NCBI GenBank assembly: GCA_003132605.1
Contig: PKYJ01000080.1
Span: forward strand, 4,072 to 16,686
Origin: Peptococcaceae bacterium
GTDB lineage: Bacteria; Bacillota; DSM-12270; Thermacetogeniales; Thermacetogeniaceae
DNA length: 12,615 bases
Direction: 5' to 3'
Shown here: positions 7,175-12,615 of the stretch, one piece after another
How the letters are laid out: each line of letters starts with the position of its first letter
How positions within the stretch are numbered: the stretch's first letter is position 1
Made by a program: the position numbers and the translations under genes
Notes under the pieces: generated by a model
What the model was told of the DNA's origin: nothing
Database searches by the model: none
Seen by the model: only the letters and a program-made list of their open reading frames with translations

Positions 7175-8458
7175 TTATCCCAGGATGGCCTTGATGTCGG
7201 CCTCGGGGGTGGTGATCGGCTGAATGTTGTAGTTGTCCTGCAGCACCTTGAACACGTTCGGGGTCAGGAAGGCCGGCAGGCTGGGGCCGATGCGGATGTT
7301 TTTGATCCCCAGGTGCAGCAGGGTCAACAGGATGGCTACCGCCTTCTGCTCGAACCAGGACAGCACCAGGCTGAGCGGCAGGTCGTTGACCCCGCAGTTG
7401 AAGGCGTTGGCCAGAGCGACCGCCACCTGGATGGCCGAGTAGGCGTTGTTGCACTGCCCCATGTCGATCAGCCTGGGGATGCCGTCGATCTCGCCCAGGT
7501 CCTCGTAGTTGAAGCGGTACTTGCCACAGCCGAGGGTCAGGACGACGCAGTCCTTCGGCAGTTGCCGCACGAAATCAGTGTAGTAGCTGCGGCTGGACTT
7601 GACACCATCGCAGCCGCCGACCAGGAAGAAGTGGCGGATCTTGCCGGCCTTGACGGCGCCGACGATCTTGTCCGCCAACGACAACACCACCTGGTGGTGG
7701 AAGCCGGTCATGATCACCGGGCCAGGGTTGTCCTGCAGCGGCGGCAGCGCCAGAGCCTTGTCGATCACCGCCGTGAAGTCCCGGTTGTCGATGTGGGTCA
7801 CGCCGGGCAGGTGAGCGACACCGCAGGTGAACATGCGGTCCCTGTAGGAATCCTTGGGCAGCAGGACGCAGTTGGTGGTGCCGAGGATGGCGCCGGAGAA
7901 CTCCTCGAACTCCCGGCGCTGGTTCTGCCAGGCGGTGCCGTAATTGCCGACCAGGTGCGGGAACTTCTTCAGTTCTGGATAGGCCAGGGCCGGCAGCATC
8001 TCCCCGTGGGTGTAGATGTTGACCCCCTTGCCCTGGGACTGCTTCAGGAGTTCGTAGAGGTCGAGCAGGTCGTGGCCGGTGATCAGGATGCCGGGCCCGG
8101 CCTTCGTCCCCACCTGGACTCTCGTCGGCTCCGGGGCGCCGAAGCGCTCCACGTGCGCCCGGTCGAGCATTTCCATCACCCTCAGATTCATCTCCCCGGC
8201 CTTCAGCACCAGCCCGACCATGCTCTCCAGATCGAAGTTGACATTGGTGAGGGTGGAGAAGAGACTTTCCGCAAAAAAGGCGTCGACCTGATCGTCGCTC
8301 GCCCCCAACTCCCGGGCGTGCCAGGCATAGGAGGCGATCCCCTTCAGCCCGATCAGCAGAGTATCCTGCAGGCTGGCGATATCCTCGTTCTTGCCGCACA
8401 CGCCGGACTTGACGCACCCTGTCCCGTTTGCCGTCTGCTCACACTGGTAACAAAACAT
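7175..8458 (-). CDS. hcp: Hybrid cluster protein (hydroxylamine reductase), short class III type
   Basis: 427-residue Hcp, a cytoplasmic Fe-S protein associated with hydroxylamine and nitric oxide reduction and nitrosative stress defence. The N-terminal cluster motif is C3-x2-C6-x8-C15-x5-C21 (MFCYQCEQT). Hybrid 4Fe-2S-2O cluster ligands are visible in ITGHDL (His), THGEMLP (Glu), TTNCVLLP (Cys), LVGGCDG (Cys), LTLGCGKYRFN (Cys) and IDMGQCNNAYSA (Cys). Full class I and II proteins are about 540-550 residues with two helical bundles. This one fits the roughly 430-residue class III form, which lacks one bundle. The start is ATG 8458, 6 bases after AGGAGGGG (8472-8465). It lies downstream of an IscR-like regulator gene in the same direction. 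A 13-bp IscR-type palindrome 244 bases upstream suggests Fe-S or NO-responsive control, and a terminator follows at 7079-7113. Confidence 0.95.
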   Translation of the reverse strand: MFCYQCEQTANGTGCVKSGVCGKNEDIASLQDTLLIGLKGIASYAWHARELGASDDQVDAFFAESLFSTLTNVNFDLESMVGLVLKAGEMNLRVMEMLDRAHVERFGAPEPTRVQVGTKAGPGILITGHDLLDLYELLKQSQGKGVNIYTHGEMLPALAYPELKKFPHLVGNYGTAWQNQRREFEEFSGAILGTTNCVLLPKDSYRDRMFTCGVAHLPGVTHIDNRDFTAVIDKALALPPLQDNPGPVIMTGFHHQVVLSLADKIVGAVKAGKIRHFFLVGGCDGVKSSRSYYTDFVRQLPKDCVVLTLGCGKYRFNYEDLGEIDGIPRLIDMGQCNNAYSAIQVAVALANAFNCGVNDLPLSLVLSWFEQKAVAILLTLLHLGIKNIRIGPSLPAFLTPNVFKVLQDNYNIQPITTPEADIKAILG

Positions 8459-8772
8459 GCAAATCCCCTCCTGTTATTGTAATTGCCTTGCGGCCTGGGC
8501 CGTTTCCGTAATCCGTCTCCGGGGAAGTGCGAGAACCGTTCTTTTGCTTCCCCAACCACCTAAAGATTGTCGCTCTCATTCCCTTCAATTTCATCCTCTC
8601 TAACCCGGAGATTTGCGAGCCATACCGTGTCTCCCGCTATTCGTATCTCCCCTTGCCAATCTCGTTATTCGTTCTCTCGTTTCTCTCTTGTTGCCATATC
8701 GGACTATATTAGTCTCCTTAACGGCACACAAAGGCTATCTCCCATGTTCCACCCCCTTCCATCCTTCCTCAA
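8459..8772. other. 314-bp rrf2-hcp intergenic region, pyrimidine-rich with degenerate heptamers
   Basis: No gene is supported. The + strand is strongly pyrimidine-rich from about 8560 to 8790, with TCTCGTT, ATTCGTT and CTCTCGT units around 8660-8682 that look like decayed 7-8 base tandem repeats. It contains the palindrome at 8702-8714 and the hcp ribosome binding site at 8465-8472. If transcription of hcp starts near 8700, the leader would be about 240 bases. Confidence 0.5.
8702..8714. promoter_or_regulatory. IscR-type operator palindrome upstream of hcp
   Basis: GACTATATTAGTC is a perfect 13-base palindrome about its centre and fits GACTRWWWYAGTC, the core of the IscR type 1 (Fe-S form) binding site. 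On the - strand it contains TAATAT, a possible -10 box for hcp, but no good -35 lies 16-18 bases upstream. A matching site overlaps the rrf2 promoter. It is the best candidate for control of hcp by the adjacent regulator. Confidence 0.65.
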
Positions 8773-9216
8773 TCATTGCCTTTCCCCTCGAACTTCGAAC
8801 CTCGAGGATTCCCTGACCTGGTCCACCAGGTCTTGCAGGGTGATGCCGGCCATGTGCGAGGCGATCTGCTCTTCCATCCGCAACCAGTTCTGCTTGAGCG
8901 GGCAATTCGGCGACCTGGGGCAACCGTCCCGGCCGAGGAAGCACCGGTTCATGGCCAGCTTGCCCTGCATCGTCTCCACGACCTCCAGCAGGGTGACCTC
9001 GCCAGGCTCCTTGGCCAGGGAAAACCCCCCCTGGGCGCCGCGGTGGGAGTCGACGATGCCGCGCTTGACGAATTTTTGCAGGATCTTTTGCAGGAATTCC
9101 ACCGGCACGTCCTGGCTGCCGGCGATCTCCCAGGCGCTGGCGACAGCCTCCCGGTTGGCAGCCAGGTGTACCAGCGCCCTGATGGCGTATTCCGTGTTGC
9201 GCCTGATGACCTCCAC
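8773..9216 (-). CDS. IscR-like Rrf2-family Fe-S transcription regulator
   Basis: 147-residue winged-helix repressor/activator of the Rrf2 family, which senses Fe-S cluster state, NO or redox and binds DNA as a dimer. The N-terminal helices IRRNTEYAIRALVHLA, the recognition helix region (VPVEFLQKILQKFVKRGIVDSHRGAQGGF) and the LLEVVETMQG linker are typical. Three cysteines, C92, C99 and C105, sit almost exactly where E. coli IscR has its cluster ligands (92, 98, 104). I chose GTG 9216, 8 bases after AAGGGGGG (9232-9225); the GTG at 9225 lies directly against that site. The promoter at 9247-9276 is overlapped by a 13-bp palindrome, which suggests autoregulation. The last residues (SSRFEVRGERQ) are encoded by TCGAAC-type heptamers and look like a repeat-derived tail. 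Within the family it could be called IscR- or NsrR-like; the operator sequence favours IscR. No iscS/iscU genes are adjacent in this window. Confidence 0.88.
   Translation of the reverse strand: MEVIRRNTEYAIRALVHLAANREAVASAWEIAGSQDVPVEFLQKILQKFVKRGIVDSHRGAQGGFSLAKEPGEVTLLEVVETMQGKLAMNRCFLGRDGCPRSPNCPLKQNWLRMEEQIASHMAGITLQDLVDQVRESSRFEVRGERQ
8788..8808. repeat. Heptamer repeat at the 3' end of the rrf2 gene
   Basis: Three consecutive 7-base units, TCGAACT, TCGAACC and TCGAGGA, overlap the last codons of the regulator gene. They are translated as part of its C-terminal tail, beyond the end expected for the family. Confidence 0.5.
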
Positions 9217-9242
9217 GAGCGGCACCCCCCTTCCCTATTTAA

Positions 9243-9255
9243 GACTATTATAGTC
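9243..9255. promoter_or_regulatory. IscR-type operator overlapping the rrf2 -10 box
   Basis: GACTATTATAGTC is a perfect odd-length palindrome fitting GACTRWWWYAGTC. It fully covers the -10 box (9247-9252), so binding would block RNA polymerase, the arrangement expected for autorepression. The same core recurs at 8702-8714. Confidence 0.75.
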
Positions 9256-9276
9256 CTGTATTAGCAGATCAATCAA
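9247..9276 (-). promoter_or_regulatory. Sigma-A-type promoter of the rrf2 gene
   Basis: On the - strand, TTGATT (9276-9271) and a consensus TATAAT (9252-9247) are separated by 18 bases. The -10 box lies 30 bases before the GTG start at 9216, so the leader is short. The position after the upstream adenylyltransferase gene shows that the regulator has its own promoter. Confidence 0.75.
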
Positions 9277-9373
9277 GCGGTTGTTTCCCTCAAACAAAAA
9301 TGTAGTCGCCTGGCAATGTCCTGACCGGCCTGCACATCCGGGGAATACCGGCCCCAGCCGCCAAGGAGCGGAG

Positions 9374-10129
9374 TCAATTAAGCGATCCGCAGCAAGAGCA
9401 ACCGGGCATCCTCTTGACCTCTTGATGATAGAACGAGCTTGTCAGGCCATCGTAAATCAACATCTCTTTCACTAGAGGGGTACCGGTTTTTAGAAGCAGC
9501 TTGAACACCTCCTGGGCCTGGAGGATGCCGATTATCCCCGGCGTCGTCGTAAATACCGGTATGGGGCCGATAAGTCCGGTTAAATATGGATCACACGAGG
9601 ATTTGGGAAAGATGCAACAGTAGCAGGGCCCCTTGCCGGGCAATATCGTCATCAACAGACCGCTGAACCCCCTCACCGCCCCCTCGACCAGTGGCTTGCG
9701 CAGGGACACGCAGGCGCTATTCACGACATAGCGGGTTTCCTGATTATCGAGGGCGCTCACCACAATGTCATAACCGCTGATTATTTGAGCTGCATTCTCT
9801 TCGTCTAATCTTACATTGTAGGTATCAATGCTAATATCGGGATTTAAGGCGGACAAGGTCAGCTTTGCGGATGTTGTTTTTAGTGTCCCTATCCGGTCAG
9901 TGTTGTGCAGGATCTGACGTTGCAGGTTTGAAAGCTCCACAACCTGATCATCCACGATTCCTATTGTTCCAACCCCGCCCGCAGCCATGTACAAGGCAGA
10001 GACAGATCCCAAACCACCGGCCCCGATTACCAGGACCTTCCCTGAAGCCAGGCGCTGTTGCCCCTCCTCTCCTATCTCGTCCAGGATGATCTGCCTTTCA
10101 TAACGTGCGCGTTGCTTTTCTGTCAACAT
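9374..10129 (-). CDS. MoeB/ThiF/HesA-family adenylyltransferase (sulfur-carrier activating enzyme)
   Basis: 251-residue E1-like enzyme that adenylates the C-terminal Gly-Gly of a MoaD- or ThiS-type carrier so it can receive sulfur. Features are RYERQ (R12), the nucleotide loop GAGGLGS (36-42), D60/D61 with NLQRQ (N68, R71), K84 in GTLKT, the D128 motif SALDNQETR, and two zinc-binding pairs, C169/C172 (CYCC) and C244/C247 (CSCC). The length matches MoeB. The start is ATG 10129, after AGGAGGT and 9 bases of spacing. The carrier gene lies 42 bp upstream in the same direction, making it the obvious partner, and the oxidoreductase two genes upstream points to the tungsten/molybdenum pterin cofactor rather than thiamine. 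ThiF for thiamine is the alternative, but no thiamine genes are present. I do not see a convincing terminator in 9281-9373. Confidence 0.88.
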   Translation of the reverse strand: MLTEKQRARYERQIILDEIGEEGQQRLASGKVLVIGAGGLGSVSALYMAAGGVGTIGIVDDQVVELSNLQRQILHNTDRIGTLKTTSAKLTLSALNPDISIDTYNVRLDEENAAQIISGYDIVVSALDNQETRYVVNSACVSLRKPLVEGAVRGFSGLLMTILPGKGPCYCCIFPKSSCDPYLTGLIGPIPVFTTTPGIIGILQAQEVFKLLLKTGTPLVKEMLIYDGLTSSFYHQEVKRMPGCSCCGSLN

Positions 10130-10171
10130 TCCATGCTTACCTCCTGGTATCGCTTCACAATCCCAAACAGC

Positions 10172-10411
10172 TCAACCCCCGCCGATTGCGGGAAAAAGGG
10201 AAATTCGATCGCCCTTTTTTAGTATGGCATCTGCTGTAACATGGCAACCGTTGACGAGCATGTTAAAAACCTTTTCCTGCGGAATGGCGAGCCTGTTTAG
10301 AAGCAGCCCCACCGAGCAGCCCTCTTGCACTTCTAGCGGGATGTCCTGCCCAAACCTGGCTCCTGGAATGAGATTCTCCAAACCGCCAAAAACTCGAACC
10401 TCGACATCCAC
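10172..10411 (-). CDS. MoaD/ThiS-like sulfur carrier protein
   Basis: 79-residue beta-grasp carrier that would hold sulfur as a C-terminal thiocarboxylate for molybdopterin dithiolene formation. It ends FPAIGGG, the required C-terminal Gly-Gly exposed at the very end, after KKGDRISLFP, typical of MoaD/ThiS. I chose GTG 10411, 9 bases after AAGGGGGG. A longer in-frame ATG at 10468 would start inside the terminator hairpin at 10454-10477, and its extra 19 residues look non-family. It lies between the oxidoreductase and the activating enzyme, and is probably the carrier used for this oxidoreductase's cofactor. Confidence 0.85.
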   Translation of the reverse strand: MDVEVRVFGGLENLIPGARFGQDIPLEVQEGCSVGLLLNRLAIPQEKVFNMLVNGCHVTADAILKKGDRISLFPAIGGG

Positions 10412-10453
10412 AGCATTGCGCCCCCCTTGGATTCCTTTCAGTCTTTGAGCAGG

Positions 10454-10477
10454 AAAAAGGCACCCCAAACGGGTGCC
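10454..10477 (-). terminator. Intrinsic terminator/attenuator between oxidoreductase and carrier genes
   Basis: On the - strand GGCACCC (10477-10471) pairs perfectly with GGGTGCC (10465-10459) around a 5-base loop and runs directly into TTTTT (10458-10454). It lies 17 bases after the oxidoreductase stop and about 43 before the carrier start, so most transcripts may end here and only read-through expresses the two cofactor genes. Confidence 0.8.
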
Positions 10478-10494
10478 CCATCTCCACCGCTTTT

Positions 10495-12222
10495 TTAGAA
10501 GTTAAAAACCTGGCTCAGCTCTTTTGCATCGATGTCAAACCTGGTGTTGTGCGGTGGGAATTCTTCCAAAACGAAGAATTCAGGCAAAGAGTCATCGGCG
10601 CCGGTGAATCCCGCCAGCCGGTTAAACTCCCTTTCCGTCCTGAGAACCTGCTGACCCAGCTTGGTGACATCCTCCGCAGTCATCTGCAACCCATACTGGG
10701 CATTCAGCATCGCGATAATGGCAGGGAGGGCTTCGGGATCGTCCAGCACCGCGAAGGCTACAAAGAGGCACAGTCCGGTGCTGTCAATCGCTGCCGTTGC
10801 GATCTGGAGGTTACGCGACAGCTCAACCTGGCCATCCGACTTCAGGGGGTCTACATACCCGCCGGATCGCAGAATGTTCGCCGTAACTGCATAGCCTGCG
10901 GTATGGTCCGCTCCCATCGGCGAGGTGGCATAGGTGACCCCGTTGCCCTTGCAGGCCCGTGGGTCGTAACCAGGCATGCCCTGTCCCTTTGCAGCCGGAA
11001 CGTGTGTGATACCGAACACTTTCCCGGCACATACCGACCCGCTGCCAATGATGCGCCCGAGTGGAGTGGCCTTCCCCACCTCTTCCAGCACTTTGACGGC
11101 GGCCTCCCCGTCCCCAAAGGGAAGCACCCCCGCATCCATGAGCACACCCAGCGTACACCCTGTTTCGATAGTATCCAAACCCACGTCATTGCAGATGTAA
11201 TTCAGTTTGGCAACTATATCGAGGTTGGCATTTTCCAGGTTGGGCCCAAGCGCCCATGCCGTTTCGTATTCAATCGGGGCGCATACCTTACCGTCAGGCA
11301 TCGGGTAGATGTTAGAACAGTGCATCACGCACCCGGGCATACAGGAGTGTGTCGCCTTCCCTCCGCGGGCTACGGCAACCTCGGCCAACTTCTCGCCGCT
11401 CACTTCCCTGGCCTGATCGAAGTGACCCGAGTGAAAGTTCCGCGTCGGCAGGGCGCCAATCTCGTTGACGATGTTCATCAATATATCTGTGCCGTAAGCA
11501 GCAAGGCCGTTTCCAGTAATAGGGTGCTTTCTGAGGCATTCAGTAAATATCCTGGCCGCAGCCCTGAATTGTTCAACATCCTTGACCCTGGCGCCGAAAT
11601 GCTCCACGGTATCCACTACAATAGCCTTGACATGTTTAGATCCCATCACCGCCCCGAGACCACCGCGGCCTGCATAGCGGGAGCTGTTTCCGTCATTATC
11701 ATTATTAGTGACACCTGCTGTCGCCATCAGCATCTCCCCGGCAGGGCCGATAGTGATTATTCCCACTTCCTTGCCGTAACGTTCCAGCAAGACGGTTGTA
11801 ACTTCGTAGGTGCCCTTGCCCGCCAGATCATTGGCAGGTATCAGATCTGCACCTGCAGCGGACACTTTCACGAGATACCAGTCATCAGTGGAAGGCCTCC
11901 CCTCAATGATGACGGCCTTGATGCCAAGGCTGGCAAGTTTCTGAGAGGTGACACCTCCGGCATTCGCCTCTTTAATCCCCCCTGTCAACGGGCTTTTGCC
12001 TCCTACCGACAACCGCCCGGATGAGGGGGCCGTGGTTCCGCTCAGAAGACCCGGAGCGATAACCAACTTGTTGAATGGGCCGAGAGGATTACAATCCGGT
12101 GGAACCTCATCGAATACTATTTGCGAAGTCAGCGCCCTTCCACCAAGCAGTGAGTACTTTTCAGGCAACTCTTCAAGACGTGCTACCCGATCGGACATAT
12201 TGACGCGCAATATCTTTCCCAT
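10495..12222 (-). CDS. aor: Aldehyde:ferredoxin oxidoreductase, tungstopterin enzyme
   Basis: 575-residue AOR-family enzyme that oxidises aldehydes to carboxylic acids, or runs in reverse, with ferredoxin and a tungsten (or molybdenum) bis-pterin centre. Visible features are the N-terminal GKILRVNMS and LLGGRALTS, PSSGRLSVGGKSPLTGG, the RYAGRGGLGAVMGSKHVKAI pterin-binding stretch, and the 4Fe-4S ligands C294-x3-C298-x3-C302 (HSCMPGCVMHCSN) with C485 in DSTGLCLF. Also present are EYET (318-321) and LDTIETG (349-355), characteristic pterin-site segments. The length is slightly below the roughly 605 residues of classical AORs. I chose ATG 12222, 6 bases after AGGGGGGAG; the in-frame TTG at 12225 is less well spaced. 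It heads a - strand cluster with a sulfur carrier and activating enzyme, and its leader carries a probable Moco/Tuco riboswitch. Substrate specificity cannot be read from sequence. Confidence 0.93.
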   Translation of the reverse strand: MGKILRVNMSDRVARLEELPEKYSLLGGRALTSQIVFDEVPPDCNPLGPFNKLVIAPGLLSGTTAPSSGRLSVGGKSPLTGGIKEANAGGVTSQKLASLGIKAVIIEGRPSTDDWYLVKVSAAGADLIPANDLAGKGTYEVTTVLLERYGKEVGIITIGPAGEMLMATAGVTNNDNDGNSSRYAGRGGLGAVMGSKHVKAIVVDTVEHFGARVKDVEQFRAAARIFTECLRKHPITGNGLAAYGTDILMNIVNEIGALPTRNFHSGHFDQAREVSGEKLAEVAVARGGKATHSCMPGCVMHCSNIYPMPDGKVCAPIEYETAWALGPNLENANLDIVAKLNYICNDVGLDTIETGCTLGVLMDAGVLPFGDGEAAVKVLEEVGKATPLGRIIGSGSVCAGKVFGITHVPAAKGQGMPGYDPRACKGNGVTYATSPMGADHTAGYAVTANILRSGGYVDPLKSDGQVELSRNLQIATAAIDSTGLCLFVAFAVLDDPEALPAIIAMLNAQYGLQMTAEDVTKLGQQVLRTEREFNRLAGFTGADDSLPEFFVLEEFPPHNTRFDIDAKELSQVFNF

Positions 12223-12428
12223 CAATGTCTCCCCCCTTTGTTCAAAATAGTCTCATACTTGTTCTGTTATGGAATCAGATAGGAAGGCACCCATCACGCC
12301 GCAATCTTCTTAGCCCCCTCTCACAACAGGGTACCGATGGCCTCTGCGATCAACGCTATCGGTCACTGAGATCTGCTTGCCCAATGATCACCCCTTTCTA
12401 CAATTCTTGATTAAAACCGCCAGGTATG
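12223..12428 (-). other. Distal part of the aor leader (about 200 nt)
   Basis: Between the leader terminators and the aor start there is no established gene. It contains the aor ribosome binding site (AGGGGGGAG near 12237-12229) and a possible tiny reading frame (separate entry). A loose hairpin with CCGAT and ATCGG arms lies around 12335-12363. I see no strong second promoter; such a promoter would let aor bypass the upstream switch. Confidence 0.4.
12310..12384 (-). CDS. Possible 24-residue leader peptide upstream of aor
   Basis: TTG at 12384 follows AAAGGGG (12397-12391) by 6 bases and opens 24 codons, starting MGKQISVTD, ending at TAA 12310. The strong binding site is the only support. 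A competing GTG frame with the same site is even shorter. It could be a chance frame, a leader peptide or the remnant of a gene. Confidence 0.25.
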   Translation of the reverse strand: MGKQISVTDSVDRRGHRYPVVRGG

Positions 12429-12494
12429 AAAAAGCCTCCCAGAACGGAAAAAAGCACAGTCCTCTGGACGGTGCTCCTTTCCGTTCTGGGAGGC
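12429..12494 (-). terminator. Nested intrinsic terminators in the aor leader
   Basis: Two terminators overlap on the - strand. The inner one pairs GCAC..GTCC (12474-12459) with GGAC..GTGC (12469-12454) with one mismatch and runs into six T (12453-12448). The outer one pairs 17 bases at 12494-12478 with 12450-12434 perfectly and runs into five T (12433-12429). The outer left arm is the conserved 3' strand of the predicted riboswitch aptamer, so aptamer and outer hairpin exclude each other. This is a typical riboswitch expression platform. Confidence 0.75.
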
Positions 12495-12564
12495 ATGCCA
12501 GTTTCCCAACATACCCTATCGGCCCGACGGCCATAGCATCACCTTAGACTATCGGGCTCGGAGC
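12473..12564 (-). ncRNA. Probable molybdenum/tungsten cofactor (Moco/Tuco) riboswitch
   Basis: On the - strand, GCTCC (12564-12560) and GGAGC (12477-12473) can close a stem over a 92-base region. Inside, AAGGTGATGCTATGGCCGT resembles the E. coli moaA Moco riboswitch segment ACGGTGCTTTGGCCGT, and GCCTCCCAGAACGGAAAGG near the 3' end resembles GCCTCCCGTATCTGGAAAGG of the same RNA (recalled from memory, not searched). The hairpin that E. coli has before GCCTCCC (P3) appears very short here, as described for variants linked to tungsten (Tuco). The position directly upstream of a tungsten oxidoreductase and its cofactor genes, followed at once by terminators, is exactly where this class occurs. Whether the cofactor turns expression on or off is not clear from reading alone. 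Confidence 0.7.
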
Positions 12565-12565
12565 T

Positions 12566-12584
12566 GTTGAATTGTTGATTCAAC
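12566..12584. repeat. Short inverted repeat at the 5' side of the riboswitch
   Basis: GTTGAAT (12566-12572) and ATTCAAC (12578-12584) pair perfectly around a 5-base centre, two bases upstream of the aptamer on the - strand. It may be an RNA hairpin or an operator. No matching -10/-35 pair is visible, so the promoter is probably beyond the window edge. Confidence 0.45.
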
Positions 12585-12615
12585 TGGGTCTTGGCTTCAG
12601 AGGGGGATTGCTTTT

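Noticed and set aside
7145..8482. 445-codon + strand frame opposite hcp
   Set aside because: Hcp on the - strand is unmistakable. The opposite frame is rich in Asp, Val, Gln and His with no family features.
9281..9373. Terminator after the adenylyltransferase gene
   Set aside because: The GC-rich CCGG-containing stretch offers several weak pairings, but none is a clean stem placed next to the TTTTT near 9300.
10412..10468. 19-residue N-terminal extension of the carrier protein from ATG 10468
   Set aside because: It would start inside the terminator hairpin and lacks a binding site. GTG 10411 has AAGGGGGG at proper spacing and gives a normal MoaD length.
10549..12024. Long open frame of 491 codons on the + strand opposite aor
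   Set aside because: It is antisense to a complete AOR with all Fe-S and pterin motifs, has no recognisable domain, and shows no binding site at its start.
12240..12252. Partial IscR-like site (TAGTC half) just upstream of aor
   Set aside because: Only the right half fits GACTRWWWYAGTC; the left half GTTC does not, so it is not a palindrome.

Overview
The window looks like a piece of chromosome from a strictly anaerobic, fairly GC-rich Firmicute. The Desulfotomaculum/Pelotomaculum/Moorella side of the Clostridia is my best guess, inferred from gene content and style, not from a database match. Reasons: strong purine-rich ribosome binding sites on almost every gene, frequent GTG and TTG starts, a tungsten-type aldehyde:ferredoxin oxidoreductase, a short (class III type) hybrid cluster protein, an Fe-S-sensing Rrf2 regulator, a UbiA-type prenyltransferase of the kind used in menaquinone synthesis, and several small palindromic or heptameric repeats between (and once inside) genes.

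The left half reads on the + strand. A tight four-gene cluster, with 15-18 bp gaps, encodes a UbiA-family prenyltransferase (178-1080), a two-domain U32-family Fe-S protein (1099-3195), a class III PLP aminotransferase (3214-4512) and endonuclease IV (4528-5376). After a 154-bp gap holding two strong hairpins comes a metal-dependent amidohydrolase (5531-6745). A tandem pair of GGGGACA-type palindromes then precedes a 47-residue acidic small protein (6878-7021).

The right half reads on the - strand, and the two halves converge on a terminator hairpin at 7079-7113. In transcription order it has a leader RNA at the right edge (12615 down to 12223), aldehyde:ferredoxin oxidoreductase (12222-10495), a MoaD/ThiS-like sulfur carrier (10411-10172), a MoeB/ThiF-like adenylyltransferase (10129-9374), an IscR-like Rrf2 regulator (9216-8773) and hybrid cluster protein Hcp (8458-7175). 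The oxidoreductase, carrier and activating enzyme form a self-contained tungsten/molybdenum enzyme and cofactor module. The regulator and Hcp form a second module.

The most interesting content is regulatory. (1) The leader upstream of the oxidoreductase carries conserved segments that I recognise from the molybdenum/tungsten cofactor (Moco/Tuco) riboswitch, followed directly by nested intrinsic terminators that reuse the conserved 3' strand of the aptamer. (2) Two 13-bp perfect palindromes fitting GACTRWWWYAGTC, the core of the IscR type 1 operator, lie at 9243-9255, overlapping the -10 box of the rrf2 gene, and at 8702-8714 between rrf2 and hcp. This suggests an autoregulated Fe-S regulator that also controls hcp. 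(3) A compact terminator sits between the oxidoreductase and the carrier gene and may set their ratio. (4) A palindromic element with trailing heptamers is inserted in frame in the linker of the U32 protein, and a related hairpin lies in an intergenic gap.
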